From contig NC_081407.1 of NCBI RefSeq assembly GCF_030272615.1, positions 149,297,744 through 149,361,743 on the forward strand: a stretch of 64,000 nucleotides of DNA. Direction: 5' to 3'. A model generated the notes under the pieces. That model did no database searches and was not told the DNA's origin. It saw only the letters and a list, made by a program, of their open reading frames with translations. The DNA is from Cryptomeria japonica (taxonomy: Eukaryota > Streptophyta > Pinopsida > Cupressales > Cupressaceae). This document shows positions 54,441 through 64,000 of this stretch, piece after piece. The position numbers were made by a program, and so were the translations under genes. Numbering within the stretch: position 1 is the stretch's first letter; every line of letters starts with the position of its first letter.

Positions 54441-57400
54441 CTAACTTGCTTCTGAGATACTAAAAGTGTCCCTTGACAGTGGCTTGGTGAAGATATCTAC
54501 TATTTGTTCCTTTGTGCTAACATACTCCAACACCACTTTCTTCTCTTGAGCTTCTTCTCTAAGATAATGATATTTGATAGAGATGTGCTTTGTCTTAGAG
54601 TGCATAACAGGATTCTTTGAAATGTTAATGGCACTAGTATTGTCACAAAATATAGTTACTGGCTCAGTAACTTTCTCATTTATACCTTCCAACAGTTGTT
54701 TGATCCATGCTATATTGGTACAATTCAATGCTGTAGCAACATATTCAGCTTCTGTTGTTGACTGTGAAACACATCCTTGTTTCTTGCTAAGCCAACTCAC
54801 TAGTCTTTCTCCTAAAAAGAAAGCTCCTCCACTTGTACTTTTTCTGTCATCAATGTTGCCTGCCCAATCAACATCAGTATAAACTTTTAAATCAAAGTCA
54901 TTTCCTTTCTAATATACCAAGCCATAATCCTCAGTACCTTTCAAGTATCTGAAAATTCTCTTGATTGCTATCATGTGTTTTTCCTTGGGATTTGCAAAAA
55001 ATATTGCAACTATACCTACTACATGTGTTATGTCTGGTCTGCTGTGAACAACATATTGTAGCCTTCCAATCATGGATCGGTAAAGTGTCTCATCAATAGA
55101 TGCAGTATCATAATTCTTTGATAGTTTACAGTTGGTAGTCATAGGTTTACTTACTAGTTTTGAATCCTCCATTCCAAATTTCTTCAAGATTTCCTTTATG
55201 TACTTGGATTGAGCGATGAAAATCTCATCTTTCATTTGTATTATCTGTAAACCTATAAAATACTTTATCTCACTGATTAATGACATCTCAAATTCTTTGC
55301 ACATTTCATTTGTAAAGTTCTTGCATAAAGAATCATTTCCACAAAAGATAATATCATCAACAAATATGGCTGAGATCAGTATCCCATTTTCATCATTCTT
55401 GATGTACATATTGTTGTTTTCACTTGTTCTTATAAAACCAATCTTGATTAGATAAGTGTGCAATCTCTCATACTATGCTCTAGGTGCTTGTTTCAGACCA
55501 TATAAAGCTTTGTTCAATTTACATACCTGATCTTTATTCTTGTCTTCAACAAATCCTTCAGGTTGTTCAATATAAACTTCCTCTTCTTATATACCATTCA
55601 GAAATGCAGATTTGACATCCATTTGATATACCTTGAAATTTTTGAAAGCAACATATGCCAACAATGTTCTTACTCCTTCAAGTCTGGCCACAGGTGCAAA
55701 AGTCTCGCCATAATCAATTCCCTCTTCTTGAGCATAACCTTTGCAAACTAGTCTTGCTTTATTTCGAATGACCTCACCTTTTTCATTCAACTTATTTATG
55801 AAAATCCACTTTGTACCGATTACATTTTTGTCCTTCGGTCTTGGGACCAATGTCCATGTGTCATTCTTCTTGATTTGATCAATCTCTTCTATCATAGCAT
55901 TTATCCAATCTTCACTGTCAAATGCCTCTTTCACTATTCTTGGTTCAAATTTAGATATCAGACATGTGTTTTGTCTCAGTTTGTTCCTTGTCATCATTGG
56001 ATCATCTTTATTTCCTATAATTTGACTTGATGCATGATTCCCTCTGACATACTTGGCTAATATAGGCTCGATAGGCTCTGTATGATCTTCTCCATCACTC
56101 GGTAACTAGACATTATCTTCATTTTCTTCAGTAACTCTCTCGGTAGGACTTGTCAGTTGAACATAGACAAATTCTTCATAATCTTCTGGTTCTTTGGAGT
56201 TTCCTTCATCATTTCTTTTTGCAAATTCATCAATTTTCACATTTGCACTTTCTACTATTTTGTTAGATGATTTGATTAGACATTTAAATGATTTACTTCT
56301 AGAAGAATAACCAAGAAATGTTCCTTCTTCACTTTTCTGATCAAATTTCCCATTTCTATCATCTTTGTGTACATAGCGTCTACTTCCAAAGATTTTGAAG
56401 TAACTTACATTAGGTTTCTTGTCATACCAGATTTCATATGGTGTCTTCAAAGATCCTTTCTTTAGTTGTACTCGGTTCAGGTTGTAAACTGTTGTGCTTA
56501 TTGCTTCTCTCCAAAATGTTTGTGGCACTTTCTTTTCAATCATCAGGGTTCTGGCACAATCCACAATAGATCTATTTCTTCTCTCAGCTATCCCACTTTG
56601 CCGTGGAGTTCTCGGTGTAGAGACTTGTCTTTTTATACCATGATCATTGCAAAGTAAGTTAAACTCATCAGAGGTAAACTCTCCTCCTCTATCTGATCTA
56701 AGACATTTCAGTTGTCTTCCTATTTCATTTTCAACTCTTGCCTTGTACCATCTAAACATTTGAAAAGCTTCTGATTTTTCTTTTAAAACCATCACTGACA
56801 TCATCCACAAATAACATGAAATATTTATCACCATAATAACTTTGAACTTTCATAGGACCACAAAGATCAGTGTGCACAAGATCTAAAATTCCCTTAGAAG
56901 TGTAGGACTTACTTGTAAAGCTTGATCTCTTCATTTTATCCATCTGGCATCCTCGGCACATAGCATTCTCAGGTTTTTCCAAACTCGGTAGACCTCTTGC
57001 TCGGTGCTTCTTACTTATTTTGATCAGACTATCAAAATTTACATGAAAAAAAATTTTATGCCATAACCAGGTATCATCTATCTTTCCATAAAGACACTTG
57101 TTCTGAGTTGAGTCAAGGTGAAATGTGTTACCTTTTGTTTGTATCCCAGTAGCAGCTAACTTTCCATGATTGTCATGAACTTTGACAATTCCTTTCTGAA
57201 ATTCTATTAGGCAACCTGTGTTGTTTAGCTATGCTACACTCAACAAATTATATTTCAAACCTTCAACCCAATAAACATCATTACATTTAGCATTGTCAAG
57301 AAGTGTTATGGATCCTTTACCTTTTACGAGACATGGTGCATCAGTATGAAATCTTACATAACCTCCATCATAATCTTCTAACATAACAAACTTGTGTTTA

Positions 57401-57654
57401 TCACCTGTCATGTGATGTGAGCATCCACTGTCTATGATCCAAGAATCATTAGTATTTATGTGAGATATTAGGGCTTTTTCTTCATACCTTTCTTCATCTG
57501 ATCCATCTTTGATAGCCACATAAACTACTTCATCTGTATCAGTTTCATCTGATTTATCATCATTTGATTTCTCATCGGCTATTAGGCATGACTTTCTATC
57601 TCTTCTTCTAAAGTCTCGATGTCCTCTGTAATGATTATTTTTCTGTCTGCAATC
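54441..57654 (-). pseudogene. Copia-5 pol: protease, integrase, RT, RNase H
   Basis: From right to left: protease WIIDSGCSHHMTGD near 57440; pre-integrase and CRGCQMDK near 56950; HTDLCGPM; frame change with short loss near 56800; integrase SDRGGEF near 56690 and GIAERRNRS near 56590; RT from about 55900 ([30 protein letters not shown]), stop at 55587, catalytic FVDD near 55355; RNase H SWLSKKQGCVSQSTTEAEY near 54795, FCDNTSAINISKN. All parts after the frame change share one frame. Several in-frame stops (57229, 56106, 55587, 54909) interrupt it. The reaction would be cDNA synthesis and integration; this copy is dead. Confidence 0.87.
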
Positions 57655-58600
57655 TCAGTAATCTCTCTTTTCAGTAGAATCTTTTTTAGGACATTTAGAA
57701 GCCATATGTCCTATCTTATCACAATTGAAACTTTTCAAAGGTAGTTTTCCTTTGTACTTACCTTTTCCTCTTGGTAACCTTCTGGCTAAGAGTGCTTCAA
57801 ACTCTTCTTGCTTTTTGATTTCCTCATACGGTTTGTGTACTTCTTCCATGTTCTTACGAAATCTTTCACTTGCTCCACTGTGATCCCCTTTAGAATACTT
57901 ACTCATTCTATCATTGTAATCATTAGATTCACCAAGATGAAAAGAACTAAATGCAGATTCAACTTTATTTACCAAAGAACCACTGTTATCAAAATTACTT
58001 AATTCAAATGCATGTAGCTTACCAATAGTAGCATCCAAAGAAATTGGCATATTGGGTACAGACCTTAATTCATTTATTGTAGATACTTGGATTGCATAAG
58101 TAGGTAGAAGGGTTCTAAATAACTTACTTGTGACATCCTTTTCTTCAATGGTTCCTCCTGCTCCTTTGATTTGAGTGACAATCTCCTTTAGTCTTGTACT
58201 GTACTGGGTTACGTTCTCACCTTCATTCATTCTCATAGATTCAAGTTGTCCTCTTAGACTATCCACTTTTGCTATTTGAACATGTTCATCACTGCCATAC
58301 ACATATATGAGCTTGTCCCACATTGCCTTGGCATCATTGCAGCCTTCTAGATCATTAAACTATGAGTTGGTCAATGCAGATGTTATTTCAATCATTGCTT
58401 GAATATGTTCTTGCTTTGCCTTTATCTCTTCCATTGTCAATGGATAGGTGCTCGGTGTAATGAAATCATTCTCCAGATAATATACAACATATTCTCCAAC
58501 TCCTGATAGGTGCAGCTTCATCCTTTTTTGCCATGTAGAGAAACTTGACTCGTTCAGCTTCAGTGCATCCCTCTTATAGATCTTTGGATCTTTTCCTCAA
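57655..58600 (-). pseudogene. Copia-5 gag
   Basis: Readable from about 58590: LNESSFSTWQKRMKLHLSGV near the start, a TAG near 58363, then MWDKLIYVYGSDEHVQIAK (58323) and GENVTQYSTRLKEIVTQIK. The zinc knuckle SFNCDKIGHMASKC near 57735-57695 has Ser for the first Cys. It ends at TGA/TAG 57655 in a basic region. Capsid/RNA-binding role; inactive. Confidence 0.82.
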
Positions 58601-58631
58601 GTACCTTTAAACTTTTTCTTCTAGAGTCCAA

Positions 58632-58646
58632 AGCTCTGATACCAAT
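58632..58646 (-). promoter_or_regulatory. Primer binding site of Copia-5
   Basis: The minus strand reads ATTGGTATCAGAGCTT directly after the LTR end CTATCA; intact Met-tRNA site. Confidence 0.9.
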
Positions 58647-60170
58647 TGATAGTTATGATACTTAATGTTAAGTACAGATGCCAAGATAACAAGATGAGAG
58701 TGGGGGGGGTAAATCATATAATCTTAATCATCCATAAAATCAATAGATTCAACCTCGGTAACATATATTTCAGCAATATAACCAAAACTGCTAAACATGC
58801 AAACTCATAAGCATATAAACATCATAACACTCATAACACCAGATTTAACGTGGAAACCCAAATAGGGAAAAACCATTGTGGAATTTTGGACCCACTAAGA
58901 AATATACTCTTCTAGAGTATGCTCGGTTAAAAGCGAATCCTTTTAAAGATTACAAACACTTTGCTAGATGTGACCCAGTTAAGGGATTTCCCTCAGATTT
59001 GTTAGGATCTTAACCTTGTTAGAAGTGACCTTATTAAAGGATTTCAAACACTCAATCAGAATGTCACCTTGCTAGAGGGTTTTACAAATAAGACTGTTAA
59101 GTCCACTCGGTCAAGAGATTTTCTGTCACTTCACAAAATAACAGTAATAAAAATCTATTTGCAACTTCACATATAAAATGCTAAAGTAGATTCTTATTTG
59201 CTCAATACAATCTAGTCATAGGAATTATCTTGTCCCTCTGCTGGGCTCTATACTTTGTTATTGAAACAGGTCTTCAAGCTTCTGTGCTCGGTAATCACTA
59301 TGTAGCATCCCTGTGCTTACACTTGGCCACATACATTGTTTATCAACAGTTCCTCATTTATAAACAATTGCTAACCACTTAATCCCCTTGATCACATATC
59401 CCATGATCAATCATAGCCATCAGATCTTCAAACTTGACCAGGTTCAATGTATCCTTCGATCTGAAAACATTTTACCTCACCTTGGAACTTGCATACATTT
59501 CTTGGAACTTGTGCTAAGGTATTGTGGTTCAATCTGCATTGTAGATCTTCCTGCCAATCTTCCATTGCCATAGATTCTTAACAAACTTCACACACAACAT
59601 ACTAATCATTTAATCAATTCCAGCTCATCAGCTTCCTTCATTAAATAATGCTTTTAATCATTTAATGCTTTCTATTATAGCTCGGTTGCAACTTAGTAAA
59701 TACTAAACTTCACTCGGTAGACATTCCACCTTCATTAACTGATAGTGATAACCTTAGGGTTTATCGACTAGGTTCCTTAGGGTTTACCGACTAGGTTCTT
59801 TGCTCGGTAACATAGTATAGTATTAACCTTACAATCAACAACATATGTAGGATATCAAAACAATCTAAACATCATGATCTCATCATTGTCTAACTTGGTA
59901 ATAGCTGCCCATTGAATAACTTATTTCTCCCCTTATTCATCACAATCTTTTTATGTCTTTTACCGACATCTTTGTACTGATCAAATCATACTTCTTAAGA
60001 TATGGCAACATCATACTGAATTAGAAAATCAATTTCTTGACATCAATGAGAAAATAATAATATTAAGACAGTAAACATCCTTAATCAGTTATATCCATAA
60101 TCATCAACAACCTTCTCAATATCCTTATTGAAATGCCAACAATCTCTTATTGTCTGTTATAATGCCAATA
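58647..60170 (-). repeat. 5' LTR of Copia-5
   Basis: The + strand runs TGATAGTTATGAT...AATGCCAATA, 1524 bp, matching 52571-54050. The last bases differ (CAATA against CAACA), so the terminal dinucleotide is mutated. Confidence 0.9.
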
Positions 60171-61287
60171 GAGATGCCTTTCATCTAACAATTTTAGCTC
60201 TTGTAAGCAGGCAATTCTATATTCTTCCTCTGGTAGGATGTCTTACAACGATACCCTTAGAGAAGGGATCTCGATCTCAAGGGGAAGGATGGCTTTGGAG
60301 CTGAAGACTAGGGAATAAGGGGGTGGCACCTGTGGGGGTACGGATGGAGGTGTGGTAGGCCCACAAAGTGGGATGGAGTTGGAGGTGCCAATCGTGGCCA
60401 GCTTCATTGACTTTCTTTTTGAGGATTTTGATTAAGGTTTTATTAGAAGCCTTAGCTTGGCAGTTGCCTTGGGGATAATATGGGGTGGAGAAGCGATGTT
60501 GGATGTTGAATTTTTGGTAGAGTTCTTTGACATCCTAGTTTTTAAATTGTTTGCCATTATTTGTGATAATAACTTTTGGGATGCCATACCGGTAGATTAG
60601 ATAGTTCAGGATGAATTTGGATATTTGCTTGCCAGTGGTGAAAGTAAGAGGGATAGCCTCTACCCACTTGGTGAAGTATTCGGTGGTGATGATAATGAAT
60701 TTATATCCATTGGAAGATGAAGGGTGGATTTTCCCAATGAGATCAAGCCCCCACTGTGAGAAGGGCCATGGTGTTATAAATGGCTGCAATTCTTGTGACG
60801 GTGCATGAATTTTGTCACCATGTTGCTAGCAAGGGATGCATTTCTTCACATAATTATGTGCATCTACTTCCATTTTAGACCAATAGTATCTTGTTCTCAA
60901 AATATTTTTAGCCAATGTGAGCCCACTTGAGTGTGCCCCACAGATACCCTCGTGTACTTCGTGTAATGCCCATTCCACCTCTTGTTTATCTAAACACCTT
61001 AGGAGAGAACCATCAAAATGCCTTCTGAATAGGGTGTCTCTGAGGATGGTGTAACGAGCACATTGGCGGATGAAGGTTTGTTGCTGGATTTTTGTGAGAT
61101 GTAGAGGAAAGGTGTTGTCTTTGAGGAAAGCAAAGGTTTCTTGGTACCAAGGGGACTCAGGACCAATGAGAATACACACCATTTCAGACTCTGGTAGGTC
61201 ATATGCTGGTATAAATAATTGCTCGACCAAGAACTCACACTTTAGACTGTGTGCTGGCATTTGAAGGAGGGAGCCAATGGTGGCCAT
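60171..61287 (-). pseudogene. Integrase of the minus-strand gypsy (N-terminal and core)
   Basis: Zinc-binding region HEVHEGICGAHSSGLTLAKN with KKCIPC near 60990-60830, then a TAG at 60826. The core has its first Asp in QWGLDLIGKI near 60760, but the second is lost (ITNNG for expected DNG, near 60560) and the Glu is Lys (GNCQAKASNK near 60450). A TAG is near 60535. The frame continues to LPEEEYR and LQELKLLDER, where Copia-5 was inserted at 60171. With two catalytic residues changed it was probably inactive before that insertion. Confidence 0.85.
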
Positions 61288-61638
61288 TGCATCTGCAACC
61301 CTATTGTTTGTTCATGGGATTTGATTAAATGTGATTGCTATGAAATGTTTCTTAAGATCTTCAACCATGGTATGGTAAGGAAGGAGTTTATCATCTTTTG
61401 TCTGGTACTCATCATTGACTTGTTTTATAACGAGCTGAGAATCACCATAAACTTGTAACTCCTTTATTTTCTAGTGGATAGCCAGATGCAAACCTGTGAT
61501 GAGTGCCTCGTATTCTGCTATGGTATTGGTACATGCAAAGGCTATCTTGTATGCTTTGGGGATGCCATCTCCTTGAGGTGTGACCAATAATATTCCTGCC
61601 CCCGATCCATTTTAGGTGCAGGAGCCATCAAAGTATAA
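61288..61638 (-). pseudogene. Second (plant-type) RNase H domain
   Basis: In the same frame as integrase: LYFDGSCT near 61636, SGAGILLVTPQG, then TNTIAEYEALITGLHLA near 61535 and VYGDSQLVIKQV near 61450, with RVADAM near 61297. These hold the DEDD-type residues of the additional RNase H (RVT_3/aRNH class) known from Tat-lineage elements, separate from the usual domain before it. Stops near 61639, 61614, 61475 and 61320. Confidence 0.75.
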
Positions 61639-62963
61639 TTACCATGTGGAGGATGTGGAAACAGTCATAATGAACTCATCTGGCAATTCTGTGAGAATAG
61701 GATGGTCACCTGGAAGTGGAGCTTCAACCAATTGATCTGCAATGACTTGTCCCTTGATTGCCTTTCTATCCACATATTCAATGTCAAACTCACTTAGGAA
61801 CATGACCCATTTGGCGGTTCTACCAGTGAGAGCAACTTTTGACAAGAGATATTTAAGTGGATCAAATTTAGCAATTAATTTTGTCTTGTTGTTTAGCATA
61901 TAGTGTCATAGTTTCTATGTGCTAAACACTAATGCCAAACATGCTCTTTCAATGGGGTGTAATTGAGTTCATATCCTAGCAATGTTCGACTGATGTAGAA
62001 AATGGTGTGTTCCTTCCCTTGATCATCTATTTGCACTAGTAATGCCCCCAATGCCACTGTAGTAACACATATGTACAAAATGAGGGGTTTTCCAGGGGTA
62101 GGTGGCATCAAAACTGGAGGTGATGCTAGATATTTTTTTAATTTCTCAAAGGCATTTTGACATAAGTAGTCCCATTTGAATTTCTTGTCCTTGCACAGAA
62201 GGTGTAGAAGTGGATGACACTTATCTGCTAGTTGTGAAATAAAACGTCTAACAGATTGGAGTTTTCCTTGGAGACTGCACAGTTGTCTAAGAGTTTTTGG
62301 TGGAGGCATTTCCATGATAGCTTTTACTTTTGCAAGATCAACCTCAATGCCTCTGCAGGAAACAATGAATCCTAATAATTTTCCCGATGTGACTCCAAAC
62401 CCACACTTTTTGGGATTCAGGCGTAGTTTGTATTTTTCTAATCTTTCAAAGATCTGCTTTAGAATGGGAATGTGTTCTTGTCTTGTCTTAGATTTGCCTA
62501 GTAGACCATCCACATAGTCCTCCATAATTTTGTGTAAGAGGTCATGAAAAATTGTTGTCATGACATGTTGGTATGTAGCTCTAGCATTTTTGAGACCAAA
62601 AGGCATGAGCCGATAACATAAAGTACCCCATGGTGTTGTGAATGTAGTTTTATGCTGATCCTCATTCGCTATCCTGATTTGGTTGTATTCAGAAAACCCA
62701 TCCATTAGTGATAGCATTTCATGTCCTCCTATAAAGTCCACAATCATGTCTATATTGGGGAGTGGGAAATCATCTTTAGGACGAGCTCTATTTAGATCTC
62801 AAAAATCTGTGCAGATGCGGATGCCCCCAGTAGGTTTGCCGATAGGTACAATGTTAGAGACCCATTCAGCGTAGTCTACTGGTTTGATAAATTCTGCGTC
62901 TAACATCTTTTGGAGTTTTGCCTTGACCAGGAGTGCAATATGTGGGTGCATTTTGTGCAATTT
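61639..62963 (-). pseudogene. Reverse transcriptase and first RNase H of the minus-strand gypsy
   Basis: RT reads from KPVDYAEWVSNIVPIGKPTG near 62885 through GGIRICTDF, a TGA at 62799-62801 (Arg expected), LMDGFSEYNQIRI and FTTPWGTLCYRLMPFGLKNA. The catalytic motif is YVDG near 62505, not YVDD, so a metal-binding Asp is lost. The thumb and connection follow (KYKLRLNPKKCGFGV; IVSCRGIEVD). RNase H begins KPLILYICVTTVALGALLVQ and loses frame by one base near 61958 (YTP(L/I)E site), then continues LNNKTKLIAKFDPLKYLLS to 61639. Confidence 0.87.
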
Positions 62964-64000
62964 TCATTTTACAGGTTTTGTGTCTAGGCAGACAGTGAGA
63001 TTGTGAACCACCAAGGCAGGATCCAACCCTAGCATATCGGAATAGGACCATGCGAAATTGATTTTTACCTCTGTAAGGAAGTTGATGAAGTCTTGTTTCT
63101 CTATTTCTATGAGGGATTTGGCAATGAGCACATGTTTTAGAATGACTTCAGTGCCCATGTTGATTTCGTCTATTTCTTCTATCAACAATTTTGATTTGTC
63201 ATGTGGAAGGTAATCAATGGTAGGGAGGTCAAGTCCCTCATCGTCAAGTGCCTTTTCCAAGTTTTCACTTTCGGATACGCTCTTTGTTTTTATTTTTTGT
63301 TCATCCAAAGGTGCCTCAGGGAGGTTTTCACCTAGGGAATCATGTCTTTTCCTTTTATTATCTTTTTTGTGGCTAAGGGAATTGACCTGACTACCAAAGT
63401 ATCCCTTTTTGTGTAGTTGAATACCCTTGTTTCTGTTACAATCTTCCAGGTTTTGTGCTGTCGGGAGAGAAAAGAGAGCATTATCATCGACGCAGATATC
63501 TAAAGTGGGTTTGTCTTGTTGGCCCCACTCAATGAGTTCAAGATGGACAAGTTGTAGCTCGTGTGAAGTAGGAGGGGTTACAAGGGTGATGGTATTGATG
63601 TAAGTGTCAAAGAAGATATCTTTCTCATATTCATAAGGCATTTCATGGAATTCCTCTTCATCAATGCTTTCGATATCCAAAGAAGGATTAGAAGGGGCAC
63701 CAGTGATAGTAATCTTAGGCATCGGGGTGTACCCCAATCCTCTGTTGTATCTATAGGAAACAGGATTTATGGGTTCTTTTCTTCCTTTCTCCTCTAGTCC
63801 CAGGCCGTGTCCTTTGTAACCCATTCTTTCAACTATGGCAGATGCTTTTGGGTACATTTTTTTGGATATTTTTGCAGGATCATCATCCTCTTCCCGATAC
63901 AACCAGGAAGAGACATCTGCTTCAAGGCTCTCCTCATTAAGTGGGCCCCATTGCTGGAAGGTGGTATTTTGGCATTGTATGACTGGTTTTGGGTCCTTTT
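62964..64000 (-). pseudogene. G-patch/protease-region ORF of the minus-strand gypsy
   Basis: Open from the right edge to TGA 62964-62966. A G-patch motif is at about 63850-63770 (MGYKGHGLGLEEKGRKEPI), followed by a long acidic, low-complexity linker (DIESIDEEEFHEMPYEYEKD). The conserved pre-RT segment comes at the end (FAWSYSDMLGLDPALVVHNL). The TGA takes the place of Gln in the usual PVKQK start of RT, and the same frame continues into RT. G-patch domains bind RNA-helicase partners and nucleic acid and are known after protease in some retroelements. The start and protease active site lie right of the window. Confidence 0.8.

Larger units (their letters stand above)
52571..60170 (-). mobile_element. 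Copia-5: complete but dead Sirevirus-like copia element
   Basis: LTRs 52571-54050 and 58647-60170 surround a minus-strand gag-pol. It sits inside the gypsy integrase frame. Flanking 5-mers GAGGC and GAGAT are only partly alike, so the target duplication has decayed. PPT and LTR start (AAAGGGGGAGAT, TGTTGGCAT) are like those of Copia-2. Confidence 0.88.
48397..64000 (-). mobile_element. Ty3/gypsy (Tat-like) element with G-patch and two RNase H domains
   Basis: Reads right to left: G-patch ORF (64000-62964), RT (62963-61900), RNase H and a second plant-type RNase H (61899-61300), integrase (61287-60171, continuing 52570-52329 after Copia-5), a long 3' untranslated region with minisatellite, a polypurine tract, and the 3' LTR 48397-49671. 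The 5' part lies right of the window. RT with two RNase H domains and a G-patch upstream fits the Tat lineage of plant gypsy elements (family knowledge). Confidence 0.85.

Noticed and set aside
1-64000. tRNA, rRNA or other structured RNA genes
   Set aside because: Read for them and found only tRNA-complementary primer binding sites, no cloverleaf or rRNA sequence.

Overview
This window is plant nuclear DNA, and almost all of it is nested LTR retrotransposons. No intact host gene is visible. The evidence for a plant is the Ty1/copia and Ty3/gypsy polyproteins of plant type, primer binding sites matching plant initiator Met-tRNA (TGGTATCAGAGC), plant telomere-type motifs (TTTAGGG) and decayed pieces of plant gene families: a DRM DNA methyltransferase, a pentatricopeptide repeat protein and a receptor-like kinase. 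Elements this old, large and deeply nested suggest a big, slowly purged genome. A gymnosperm is my guess, but the sequence does not prove it.

Layout. The oldest layer is a Sirevirus-like copia element (here Copia-3, + strand). Its partial 5' LTR ends at 22296, its gag and partial pol run 22354-24290, and its partial 3' LTR starts at 47332. Three groups of elements sit inside it. (1) A minus-strand gag-only element occupies the left third (5' LTR 20517-21647, gag 19192-20466). It carries a giant accessory ORF (18748 down to 7759) in place of pol. It was later split by a + strand copia element (Copia-2, 10559-18204) and by a + strand Tat-like gypsy element (window start to about 7700). That gypsy carries an antisense plant-mobile-domain ORF. 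(2) A + strand non-autonomous gypsy-type element (24478-47277) has gag and protease but no RT or integrase. Its 5' leader is split by about 14 kb holding host gene fragments and a young, nearly intact copia element (Copia-4, 34332-40343, target duplication ACTCA). (3) A minus-strand Tat-like gypsy with G-patch, RT, two RNase H domains and integrase starts at 48397 and runs off the right edge. It is split inside integrase by a minus-strand copia element (Copia-5, 52571-60170).

The most striking structure is a near-perfect inverted repeat of about 1.1 kb per arm (about 27324-28427 and 28452-29560, loop about 24 nt). Both arms are a broken piece of a DRM-type de novo DNA methyltransferase gene. 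If transcribed, it would fold into a long hairpin RNA matching the gene for the enzyme that silences transposons. This is inference from structure; expression and small RNAs would have to be shown.

Decay: many copies died through nonsense codons that look like C-to-T or G-to-A changes, with few frameshifts, as expected of methylated DNA. Only Copia-4 is close to functional (two TAG codons in one 1347-codon frame).
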